From an uncultured Flavobacteriia bacterium (GTDB lineage Bacteria; Bacteroidota; Bacteroidia; Flavobacteriales_D; Crocinitomicaceae): a DNA stretch of 8,051 bases. Positions 1 through 5,909 of the stretch are shown piece by piece (within the stretch, counting starts at the first letter, position 1; each line of letters starts with the position of its first letter). The stretch is from the NCBI GenBank assembly GCA_903928365.1, contig CAIYQV010000030.1:1-8051 (forward strand), in the 5' to 3' direction. The notes under the pieces are model-generated. The model saw only the letters and a list, made by a program, of their open reading frames with translations, was not told where the DNA came from and did no database searches. Made by a program: the position numbers and the translations under genes.

Positions 1-418
1 ACAAAAGATCGCTGAAAAGATCAAGCCCTTGGTCGATGTAGGTCTTGGTTATCTGAAGGTAGGTCAAGCATCCAGTACATTAAGTGGCGGTGAAGCGCAA
101 CGTATCAAGCTCGCTTCGTTCCTGTCAAAAGGTTTGAATACTCCTCCTACCCTCTTCATTTTTGACGAACCAACAACCGGCTTGCATTTTTATGACATCG
201 AAAAATTGCTCAAAGCACTCAATGCGCTGATTGATGTTGGACATTCAGTCATTGTCATTGAACACAATACCGACGTCATGAAATGTGCAGACTGGATTAT
301 CGATCTTGGTCCGGAAGGTGGTGAAAAAGGTGGCAACATTTTATTTTCGGGTACGCCGGAGGAGTTGGTTAAAATCAACAATAATAAGACAGCCCAATAC
401 CTTCAATTGCTTTTTTGA
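1..418 (+). CDS. uvrA: UvrA, excinuclease ABC subunit A (3' end only)
   Basis: This is the C-terminal 138 residues of UvrA, the cytosolic ATPase that recognises DNA damage in UvrABC nucleotide excision repair. The frame is open from base 2 with no start, so the gene enters from the left edge. Visible residues 27-37 are the ABC signature (LSGGEAQRIKL). Walker B with the D-loop follows at 51-61 (LFIFDEPTTGL), and the H-loop is at 84-89 (IVIEHN). The segment DLGPEGGEKGG near 101 is characteristic of UvrA and separates it from transporter ABC proteins. These elements belong to the second nucleotide-binding domain; the first domain and the zinc modules lie outside the window. The TGA stop at 416-418 is one base from the stop of the opposing ATPase gene. 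Nothing in the visible part looks damaged. Confidence 0.96.
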   Translation, partial: QKIAEKIKPLVDVGLGYLKVGQASSTLSGGEAQRIKLASFLSKGLNTPPTLFIFDEPTTGLHFYDIEKLLKALNALIDVGHSVIVIEHNTDVMKCADWIIDLGPEGGEKGGNILFSGTPEELVKINNNKTAQYLQLLF

Positions 419-419
419 A

Positions 420-1610
420 TCAATACAAAAAGCCGAAAAGCCACAATGGAACGGTGTTATCGAATCCATATTCGATATTATCAGCCGCGACATATCCATG
501 TTGAATCTGTTTTAATTGCCTTTTCGACTTGGACTTTCCACCAATTTCAAACGTAAATTTCTGATCAACTAAAAAATCACTGAACGGGCTGCTTGTAACA
601 GAATGAATGTTTCCAACCTGATTATAGAAAAAACTCTCTCGCATTGTTCCCGGATTCACGTACGTTCGGTTGAGTGCATGAAGAACATTTGGATGATGCA
701 AATACACCTTTTCAGGTTTAGCTAGATGAGCATCCGAAGATTTTGAGGAATGAAGTAAATTGATCACCTTCGATTCTTCCAGATAATTGAGATAGAGCAT
801 AATCGTATTTCTTGACACTTCAATATCTGACGCAAGCTTTGAAACATTTGGTTGGAAAGGAACTCCTTGTGAAAGAATACTCAATAGTTTTTTCAACTTG
901 TGGATATATTTCACGTCTACATGACGTAGATATGGAAGATCCACTTCCAACATGAGATTGATCGTACCCAATAATTTCCGGTGATAAGTCTTTAAACTTT
1001 CCAGATAAAAAGGATAGTACCCATAAATCAAATAAGCGTCAAAAAAACTGAGTGGTTTTATATTCCTTGCTATTTCTCTGGAGATCGATTCATGGTTTTG
1101 CATTATTTCTTCCAACGTGTAGATCGAAAATTCCTTGTTGGTTTCAATTTGTAAAAATTCACGAAAAGACAATCCATTTAAAGTATATACTACGGCCCTT
1201 CGACTCAGATCTGCTTGTCCTGAAAAAATATGCAACAGAGATGAACCTGTAAAAACTACATTAAGTTTTTTATATCGGTCATGGATATTCTTCAACTCCT
1301 GAGACCAATTAGGATATTTATGAATCTCATCCAAAAACAAATGCGTACCTCCTCTTTTTACCCAGTCACCGGCAAAATCCAACAAAGTGTGCGAAGAAAA
1401 ATACAGATCATCCAGACTCACAAAAATAGGTCGATCCTCTTCTTTTAAATTGTATTTGATATGATGAAGTAAGTAAGTGGTTTTACCCACACCTCGAGCA
1501 CCCGTAAGACCAATCAAGCGATCGTTCCAATCGATATCTATAAACCTTGTAAACCGGAATTCAAGCTCATCTAATGTACGATTCGAAAAGTCTATCAGAT
1601 CATTCATCAT
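420..1610 (-). CDS. AAA_14/DUF4143-type P-loop ATPase, function unknown
   Basis: A 396-residue protein with the architecture of the AAA_14 + DUF4143 family, which is abundant in Bacteroidota and has no settled function. Walker A is GARGVGKT (37-44), Walker B is LFLDE (91-95), and a sensor-1-like strand FTGSS (120-124) is followed by DLSRRA (134-139), which could supply an arginine finger. Residues about 252-290 look like a winged helix (SKLASDIEVSRNTIMLYL). The C-terminal part has D345, D349 and E355-x-G-G-K359, resembling a PD-(D/E)xK nuclease core, then the typical PLWLFGFLY ending. The start is the first of two adjacent ATGs, preceded by AAAAAAAGAG, a weak ribosome site; the second ATG is equally possible. 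The gene stands alone: it converges on uvrA and diverges from the next gene. It appears intact. Family assignment is firm, but DNA binding or cleavage is inference. Confidence 0.88.
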   Translation of the reverse strand: MMNDLIDFSNRTLDELEFRFTRFIDIDWNDRLIGLTGARGVGKTTYLLHHIKYNLKEEDRPIFVSLDDLYFSSHTLLDFAGDWVKRGGTHLFLDEIHKYPNWSQELKNIHDRYKKLNVVFTGSSLLHIFSGQADLSRRAVVYTLNGLSFREFLQIETNKEFSIYTLEEIMQNHESISREIARNIKPLSFFDAYLIYGYYPFYLESLKTYHRKLLGTINLMLEVDLPYLRHVDVKYIHKLKKLLSILSQGVPFQPNVSKLASDIEVSRNTIMLYLNYLEESKVINLLHSSKSSDAHLAKPEKVYLHHPNVLHALNRTYVNPGTMRESFFYNQVGNIHSVTSSPFSDFLVDQKFTFEIGGKSKSKRQLKQIQHGYVAADNIEYGFDNTVPLWLFGFLY

Positions 1611-1625
1611 CTCTTTTTTTTAGCA

Positions 1626-1633
1626 CAAATATA
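1626..1633 (-). promoter_or_regulatory. Putative -7 element of the ATPase gene
   Basis: On the minus strand this reads TATATTTG, a full match to the Bacteroidota -7 consensus TAnnTTTG. It lies 15 bases upstream of the ATG at 1610, so the transcript would have a leader of only about ten bases. No TTG is found at the usual -33 spacing, so the promoter is only half supported. The spacer is very AT-rich, which raises the odds of a chance match. Confidence 0.4.
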
Positions 1634-1661
1634 CCTATTTTGTCATGTATACACTTCTTTT

Positions 1662-1679
1662 ATTTCAATTTTTTGAAAT
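1662..1679. repeat. Perfect 7-bp inverted repeat in the divergent spacer
   Basis: ATTTCAA (1662-1668), four T bases, then TTGAAAT (1673-1679). It lies about 30 bases upstream of the candidate -7 box of the ATPase gene and about 90 bases upstream of the small membrane protein gene. It could be an operator for a dimeric regulator, but in DNA this AT-rich a stem of this size can arise by chance. The rest of the 1611-1769 spacer shows nothing convincing; GAGATTTG at 1708-1715 is a one-mismatch -7 candidate for the rightward gene without a matching -33 box. Confidence 0.25.
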
Positions 1680-1769
1680 CTACACATTACATTTTAAGCA
1701 TTATTTAGAGATTTGTATAAAGCAATTAAAGCTCAAAAAAAATTTAATTTTACAAAATAAGCGGTGACA

Positions 1770-2045
1770 ATGATATTGAAGAGCACAAAACAGATCTATT
1801 ACAAACTCCCGGTCGGAATTCTTTTAATAATCCTCGCTGGATTTTCCCCTATCCTAATTGCTATAATCGGCGCAACGATTACAGAGTTTATAACCGGATC
1901 ACCTTGTCATGAAGGTAACTGCGCATGGATGGCACTTCCCTGGTTGGCACTTTTAAGTATACCGGCAAGTTTTGTAGGGATGATCATTTACATCGTTTTA
2001 ATATTCACCGAGCTCAGCAAATTGAAAAAACAAAGCAAAACATAA
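1770..2045 (+). CDS. Small two-helix membrane protein, function unknown
   Basis: I do not recognise a named family for this 91-residue protein. Two hydrophobic helices are clear, at about 14-37 and 54-79. The connecting loop carries SPCHEGNCAW (44-53) with a pair of cysteines, C46 and C51. The first 12 residues and the lysine-rich tail KLKKQSK are both basic, so by the positive-inside rule both ends should face the cytoplasm and the cysteine loop the periplasm. The ATG at 1770 is preferred; a GTG two codons upstream (1764) is an in-frame alternative. No obvious ribosome site is present. That it is a real gene rests on sensible membrane topology, an uninterrupted frame and its fit between neighbours. 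It ends 22 bases before the stop of the opposing symporter gene. Confidence 0.65.
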   Translation: MILKSTKQIYYKLPVGILLIILAGFSPILIAIIGATITEFITGSPCHEGNCAWMALPWLALLSIPASFVGMIIYIVLIFTELSKLKKQSKT

Positions 2046-2067
2046 AGGACGAGAACGAACAAAAGCT

Positions 2068-3468
2068 TTAGATCCCCTCTTGTGGATCAGAAAACACCAG
2101 TTCACCTTCACTTCGGGCAATCACAGCAGAAGCAAGGCAATTCCCCAGCACATTCACCGATGTCCGAGCCATGTCCATCAGGGCATCCACAGCAAGAATT
2201 ACGCTTGCGCGCTCCGAATCAAAACCCTTGATGTCCATTGCTGCAATGGTTCCTGCTAAAATCACGAAAGAAGCACCTCGAACCCCTGCTACACCTTTAC
2301 TGGTCAACATGAAGATCAGACACATCGTTATCTGCTGTCCTATAGTGAGGTCGATCTTACACATTTGAGCTACAAATACAGAAGCAAGTGATAGGTATAA
2401 AGTGGTCCCGTCCAGGTTAAAACTATAGCCTGTAGGAATAACGAATGCCACGATCTTTTTAGGAACGCCAAAGCGCTCCATATTTTCCAGTGCTTTTGGA
2501 AGAGCGGCTTCACTGCTCGCTGTAGCAAATGCAAGTGCCAATGGTTCTGTAACCGCCTGAATAAAACGTTTGATCGGAATTCTTGCAAGCAGAGCTATGG
2601 GTAACAAAACACAGGAAACGAATATCACAAGGGCCAAATAAAGCGTGCCCACCAGTTTCATTAGATTGTACAAAATATCCACACCCGATTTCGCCACCGT
2701 GCTGGCTAGTGCACCAAACACTGCCAATGGAGCAACATACATGACGATGTCTGTGAATTTAAACATCACCTCCGCCAGACTTTCACTGAAATTCAGCATA
2801 GTCTGTTTGTGCTTCTCATGTTTCACCATTCCAAGACCTATGGCGAAAATCACGGAGAAAACAACTACTTGTAACACCTGATTCTCAGCGATGGATTTAG
2901 CGATATTTTCAGGAAAGATCTCCACAAAATGATCCTTGTGTTCTTTCTTTTGTTCCAATAATTCTATGGATTTCGCTTTGTCCTGCTCGCGCGCTTCTAC
3001 ATTTACACCTACACCTGCCTTCGAAACATTGATAGCCAATAATCCAATGAAAAGTGCCACCGTAGTTACTATTTCGAAATAAAGAATACTCTTTAAGCCA
3101 ATCCTGCCAACTTGTTTCAAGTTACTGTGTCCGGCAATCCCCACAATCAATGTGGCAAAGATCAACGGAGCCACCAATGACTTCACCAGTCGAAGAAAGA
3201 TCTTTCCAAAACGTTCCGTTTCAAGCGCAAAAGCAGGGAAATCCATCCCGACCTCTATCCCAAGAATCATAGAAGAGAAGATCCACAAAGCCAACTTCTT
3301 TCGCTTGAAGGAAATGGCGAAAAGCAAAAAGATCAAACTATAGCGGACAAGTTGAAATGCGGAATGACCAACACCACCGATAGCACTTTCGATCATGAAG
3401 GTCAAGCCTACATGAAAAAAGAGGATCACATACCAGAAAACAGTGTAAAACGATTTGAACGGATTCAT
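2068..3468 (-). CDS. GltP-type glutamate/aspartate:cation symporter (DAACS family)
   Basis: An inner-membrane secondary transporter of the dicarboxylate/amino acid:cation symporter family, 466 residues from the chosen ATG. Family landmarks appear in order: helical hairpin 1 FATASSEAALP (314-324), the TM7 motif NLDGT (351-355), hairpin 2 SKGVAGVRG (390-398), and TM8 DALMDMARTSVNVLGN (428-443). Aligning TM8 by eye with the archaeal Glt(Ph) transporter matches D428, D432, R435 and N439 to D390, D394, R397 and N401. Retention of the D394 and R397 equivalents favours an acidic amino acid over a C4-dicarboxylate as substrate. PTGYSFNLDGTTLY resembles the proton-coupled GltP/GltT branch. About 55 N-terminal residues with two extra hydrophobic segments (8-27 and 38-54) precede the usual first helix. 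An in-frame TTG six codons upstream is a less likely start. The gene is single and divergent from rho. Confidence 0.9.
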   Translation of the reverse strand: MNPFKSFYTVFWYVILFFHVGLTFMIESAIGGVGHSAFQLVRYSLIFLLFAISFKRKKLALWIFSSMILGIEVGMDFPAFALETERFGKIFLRLVKSLVAPLIFATLIVGIAGHSNLKQVGRIGLKSILYFEIVTTVALFIGLLAINVSKAGVGVNVEAREQDKAKSIELLEQKKEHKDHFVEIFPENIAKSIAENQVLQVVVFSVIFAIGLGMVKHEKHKQTMLNFSESLAEVMFKFTDIVMYVAPLAVFGALASTVAKSGVDILYNLMKLVGTLYLALVIFVSCVLLPIALLARIPIKRFIQAVTEPLALAFATASSEAALPKALENMERFGVPKKIVAFVIPTGYSFNLDGTTLYLSLASVFVAQMCKIDLTIGQQITMCLIFMLTSKGVAGVRGASFVILAGTIAAMDIKGFDSERASVILAVDALMDMARTSVNVLGNCLASAVIARSEGELVFSDPQEGI

Positions 3469-3530
3469 GTCCCGAAGATAATACAAATGCGGGGAGCATT
3501 CGGCCGACTGCTAAAACTTTTGAATATCAC

Positions 3531-3560
3531 TTGCAGAATTAAAGTTTCTTTGTATACTTG
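3531..3560 (+). promoter_or_regulatory. Probable rho promoter (-33 TTG / -7 TATACTTG)
   Basis: TTG at 3531-3533 and TATACTTG at 3553-3560 are separated by 19 bases. This fits the spacing of the Bacteroidota primary sigma consensus, with one mismatch in the -7 box. Transcription would begin near 3564-3568, giving an untranslated leader of about 75-80 bases before the rho ATG. Both boxes lie inside copies of the octamer ACTTGCAG (3529-3536 and 3556-3563). Confidence 0.6.
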
Positions 3561-3643
3561 CAGGGTCTAAACGGGATTCCTCCTGCTATTTAACACCCAC
3601 ATTTATTTCAGAACCCTGAGTTTCAACATTTTTATATTATTTC

Positions 3644-5335
3644 ATGGATAAAGCTGAACTGGAAGGCAAATCGCTTTCTGATCTTCGCGAAATTGCAAAC
3701 GCTATTGGTGTACCTGGTGCATTGACTTTAAAAAAGAATGAATTGATCGCTGCCATTTCAGGAGAGACCGTTTCCAATGGTTCATCTGAAGAGTCTGCAT
3801 CTCCGGATACCAAGAGACGCGGTCGACCAAGAAAACAAGATGCTTCATCCGAAAGCACGCCTGATCTTTTCGCTGAAAACAAGACAGAAGTAGCATCTAC
3901 TGTGGAAGACACCAAACCAGCGGTTGAAAACAAAGAACGCAAGGGAAGAAATCTCATGGATCTGGCTGGATCACCGAAAGCTGAAAAAGTAGAAGCGGAT
4001 GCCAACAAAGAAATTACACCAGTTGCTGAGAATGAAAAAGCTCCAACTGCTTCGGAAGGAGTTCAATCGCCTGCACCAAGACAACATCCTCGTCAGCAAA
4101 ATCAGCAACCTCGTCAGCAAAATCAACACCCCCGTCAGGAAGGTAATGAAAACAGACCACAACATCAGCATCATCAACAACGTCAAGAAGAAAAGATTGA
4201 CGAATCAGCATATGACCTGGTAGGGATCGTTTCCGCTGAAGGTGTGCTTGAAGTAATACAGGATGGGTATGGTTTCTTAAGATCTTCGGATTACAACTAT
4301 TTACCATCTCCAGATGATATTTATGTTTCCCAAAGTCAGATCAAATTATTTGGTTTGAAAACAGGAGACACTGTTAAAGGAACGATTCGCCCTCCTCGTG
4401 AAGGCGAGAAATTCTTCCCGCTTGTGAAGGTAGAATCGATCAATGGTCGCCATCCTTCTTACATTCGCGACAGAGTGCCTTTCCAATATTTGACCCCACT
4501 TTTCCCGGATGAGAAATTCAAATTGACCGGACATGCCCAGGAAACACTTTCAACGCGTGTCATGGATCTATTTGCCCCTATCGGAAAAGGTCAGCGTGGA
4601 ATGATCGTGGCGCAACCAAAAACAGGTAAAACCATGCTCTTGAAGGATGTCGCAAATGCCATTGCAGCGAATCATCCTGAAACCTACCTGATCGTTTTGT
4701 TGATCGATGAACGACCGGAAGAGGTCACTGACATGGCGCGCAGCGTAAAAGCAGAAGTCATTGCGTCTACATTTGATGAGCCAGCAGAACGACATGTGAA
4801 AGTAGCTAATATGGTTCTTGAGAAAGCGAAGCGCATGGTTGAATGTGGTCACGACGTGTGTATCCTGCTTGATTCCATCACACGACTTGCAAGAGCTTAC
4901 AACACGGTTTCGCCGGCCTCAGGAAAAGTGCTTTCAGGAGGGGTGGATGCAAATGCACTGCACAAACCAAAACGTTTCTTCGGTTCTGCACGTAAGATTG
5001 AGAATGGCGGTTCTCTTTCCATTCTTGCCACAGCATTGACTGAAACCGGATCCAAAATGGACGAGGTGATCTTTGAAGAATTCAAGGGCACAGGTAATAT
5101 GGAACTTCAGTTGGATCGTAAGATATCCAACAGAAGGATTTATCCGGCCATCGATATTACTGCATCAGGTACGCGACGTGAGGATTTGCTTGTTGGAAAA
5201 GATGTTCTTCAAAGAGTTTGGCTTATCCGCAAATTCATTGCCGATATGAATCCTGTTGAGGCAATGGAATTCATGAAATCTCATATGGAAAATACGTTAT
5301 CGAATGAGGAGTTCCTTGTTTCGATGAATAGCTAA
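3644..5335 (+). CDS. rho: Transcription termination factor Rho, with extended disordered insertion
   Basis: Rho is the hexameric RNA-dependent ATPase/translocase that ends transcription. Residues 1-40 are the SAP-like Rho N-terminal domain. Residues 41-185 are a polar insertion that carries an AT-hook-like KRRGRPRK (57-64) and a Q/N/P/R-rich repeat tract. Residues about 190-270 form the cold-shock-type primary RNA-binding domain with the RNP-like DGYGFLR (207-213). The motor domain has Walker A AQPKTGKT (323-330), Walker B CILLD ending at D410, the Q-loop SGGVDANALHKPKRFFG (431-447), the R-loop KGTGNMELQLDRK (481-493) and an arginine-finger region SGTRRED (508-514). At 563 residues it is well above the roughly 420 of E. 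coli Rho, and the insertion accounts for the difference. The ATG at 3644 is the only sensible start; it is preceded by an AT-rich tract without a Shine-Dalgarno sequence. All catalytic motifs are present. Confidence 0.98.
   Translation: MDKAELEGKSLSDLREIANAIGVPGALTLKKNELIAAISGETVSNGSSEESASPDTKRRGRPRKQDASSESTPDLFAENKTEVASTVEDTKPAVENKERKGRNLMDLAGSPKAEKVEADANKEITPVAENEKAPTASEGVQSPAPRQHPRQQNQQPRQQNQHPRQEGNENRPQHQHHQQRQEEKIDESAYDLVGIVSAEGVLEVIQDGYGFLRSSDYNYLPSPDDIYVSQSQIKLFGLKTGDTVKGTIRPPREGEKFFPLVKVESINGRHPSYIRDRVPFQYLTPLFPDEKFKLTGHAQETLSTRVMDLFAPIGKGQRGMIVAQPKTGKTMLLKDVANAIAANHPETYLIVLLIDERPEEVTDMARSVKAEVIASTFDEPAERHVKVANMVLEKAKRMVECGHDVCILLDSITRLARAYNTVSPASGKVLSGGVDANALHKPKRFFGSARKIENGGSLSILATALTETGSKMDEVIFEEFKGTGNMELQLDRKISNRRIYPAIDITASGTRREDLLVGKDVLQRVWLIRKFIADMNPVEAMEFMKSHMENTLSNEEFLVSMNS
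4088..4141 (+). repeat. 21-bp tandem repeat within rho encoding PRQQNQ(Q/H) units
   Basis: Two 21-base units (4088-4108 and 4109-4129) encode PRQQNQQ and PRQQNQH. A third, partial unit starts at 4130 (PRQ, then diverging). The units differ only at their last few bases, so the array looks like recent in-frame duplication. It sits in the disordered Rho insertion, followed by a His/Gln-rich stretch (QHQHHQQRQ, 173-181). Copy-number change here would alter tract length without breaking the frame. Confidence 0.8.
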
Positions 5336-5345
5336 TCTATTGACT

Positions 5346-5909
5346 ATGCGAATTACGGTTAAAATTGGCCTTTTTGCTGCGCTGACCTGGATCGTTTTCA
5401 AAATGGTACTGTTCTTTCTTGGAGTGGCAGATCAGACTACCGTAATAGCTGTTCTATCCAATATTTTCATGTTGCTAAGTTCAATATCTATTGGACTTTA
5501 TCTTCAAAAGCGTCATGAAACGGAGGAAACCAATGCCATGGTCGACCTTAAAAATGCGATGAGCGCTGGTGTTCCTTATGTTGTGATCACCTGTCTCTTT
5601 CTGTATTTTTATTATTCCAAGATCAATCCGGAGTATTATGCACGTCAGATAGCCAATAAAGAATATGAGATTAAAAAAATGGTCAATGATCCAAAAGCAC
5701 TTACGAAATTCAGAAAGGAGTTTCCCGACGCAGAAGTGATGACCAAAGAACAGATCGAAGATAAACTGATTGAAAATAACAAGAAAGGGGCTTCAGCAGG
5801 ATTCACTGCTACACTGGCCACCTTGGCAATGCTCATTCTTTCGACCTTCTACAGTATACTGGTGACGATCATTTACAGAAAGATTGTCTTCAAACCTAGA
5901 GAGGCATAA
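5346..5909 (+). CDS. DUF4199-like four-helix membrane protein, function unknown
   Basis: A 187-residue integral membrane protein. Hydrophobic segments lie at about 7-27, 34-52, 74-91 and 150-176, with a charged, lysine/glutamate-rich stretch of about 55 residues between the third and fourth. That layout, the NAMSAG motif before helix 3 and the YYSKINPEY sequence after it resemble DUF4199 proteins, a Bacteroidota-restricted family of unknown role. The ATG at 5346 is preferred; a TTG two codons upstream (5340) is in frame. It starts 10 bases after the rho stop with no visible terminator or promoter between, so co-transcription with rho is likely. Its 3' end overlaps the opposing beta-lactamase-like gene by 14 bases. 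The family call is by motif memory and is less certain than the topology. Confidence 0.75.
   Translation: MRITVKIGLFAALTWIVFKMVLFFLGVADQTTVIAVLSNIFMLLSSISIGLYLQKRHETEETNAMVDLKNAMSAGVPYVVITCLFLYFYYSKINPEYYARQIANKEYEIKKMVNDPKALTKFRKEFPDAEVMTKEQIEDKLIENNKKGASAGFTATLATLAMLILSTFYSILVTIIYRKIVFKPREA

Noticed and set aside
285..515. Frame of 76 residues crossing from uvrA into the ATPase gene
   Set aside because: It is a shifted shadow of uvrA that runs into antisense ATPase sequence; no start signal and no domain.
2071..2088. GATCC...GGATC inverted repeat near the end of the symporter gene, considered as a terminator
   Set aside because: A 5-bp stem with an 8-base loop and no T tract, inside coding sequence; too weak.
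3469..3486. TTG at 3486 as the start of the symporter
   Set aside because: It adds six residues with no family support; the ATG at 3468 is a better initiator. A CGCATTTG just upstream is a poor -7 match, so no promoter was called.
3560..3618. Alternative pairings in front of rho: GCAGG (3560-3564) with CCTGC (3582-3586), or CAGGGT (3561-3566) with ACCCTG (3613-3618), suggesting a leader switch
   Set aside because: The predicted transcript start near 3564-3568 leaves the shared left arm mostly outside the RNA, and the stems are only 5-6 bp.
3637..4008. Open frames of 123 and 97 residues antisense to the first part of rho (3637-4008 and 4014-4307, minus strand)
   Set aside because: They mirror the low-complexity Rho insertion, have skewed composition and no recognisable domain, while the sense frame is unambiguously Rho.
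420..5909. A defence island built from the ATPase, the two-helix protein and the rho-linked membrane protein
   Set aside because: The genes lie on different strands in separate transcription units broken up by housekeeping genes, and no known defence effector, transposase or integrase is present.
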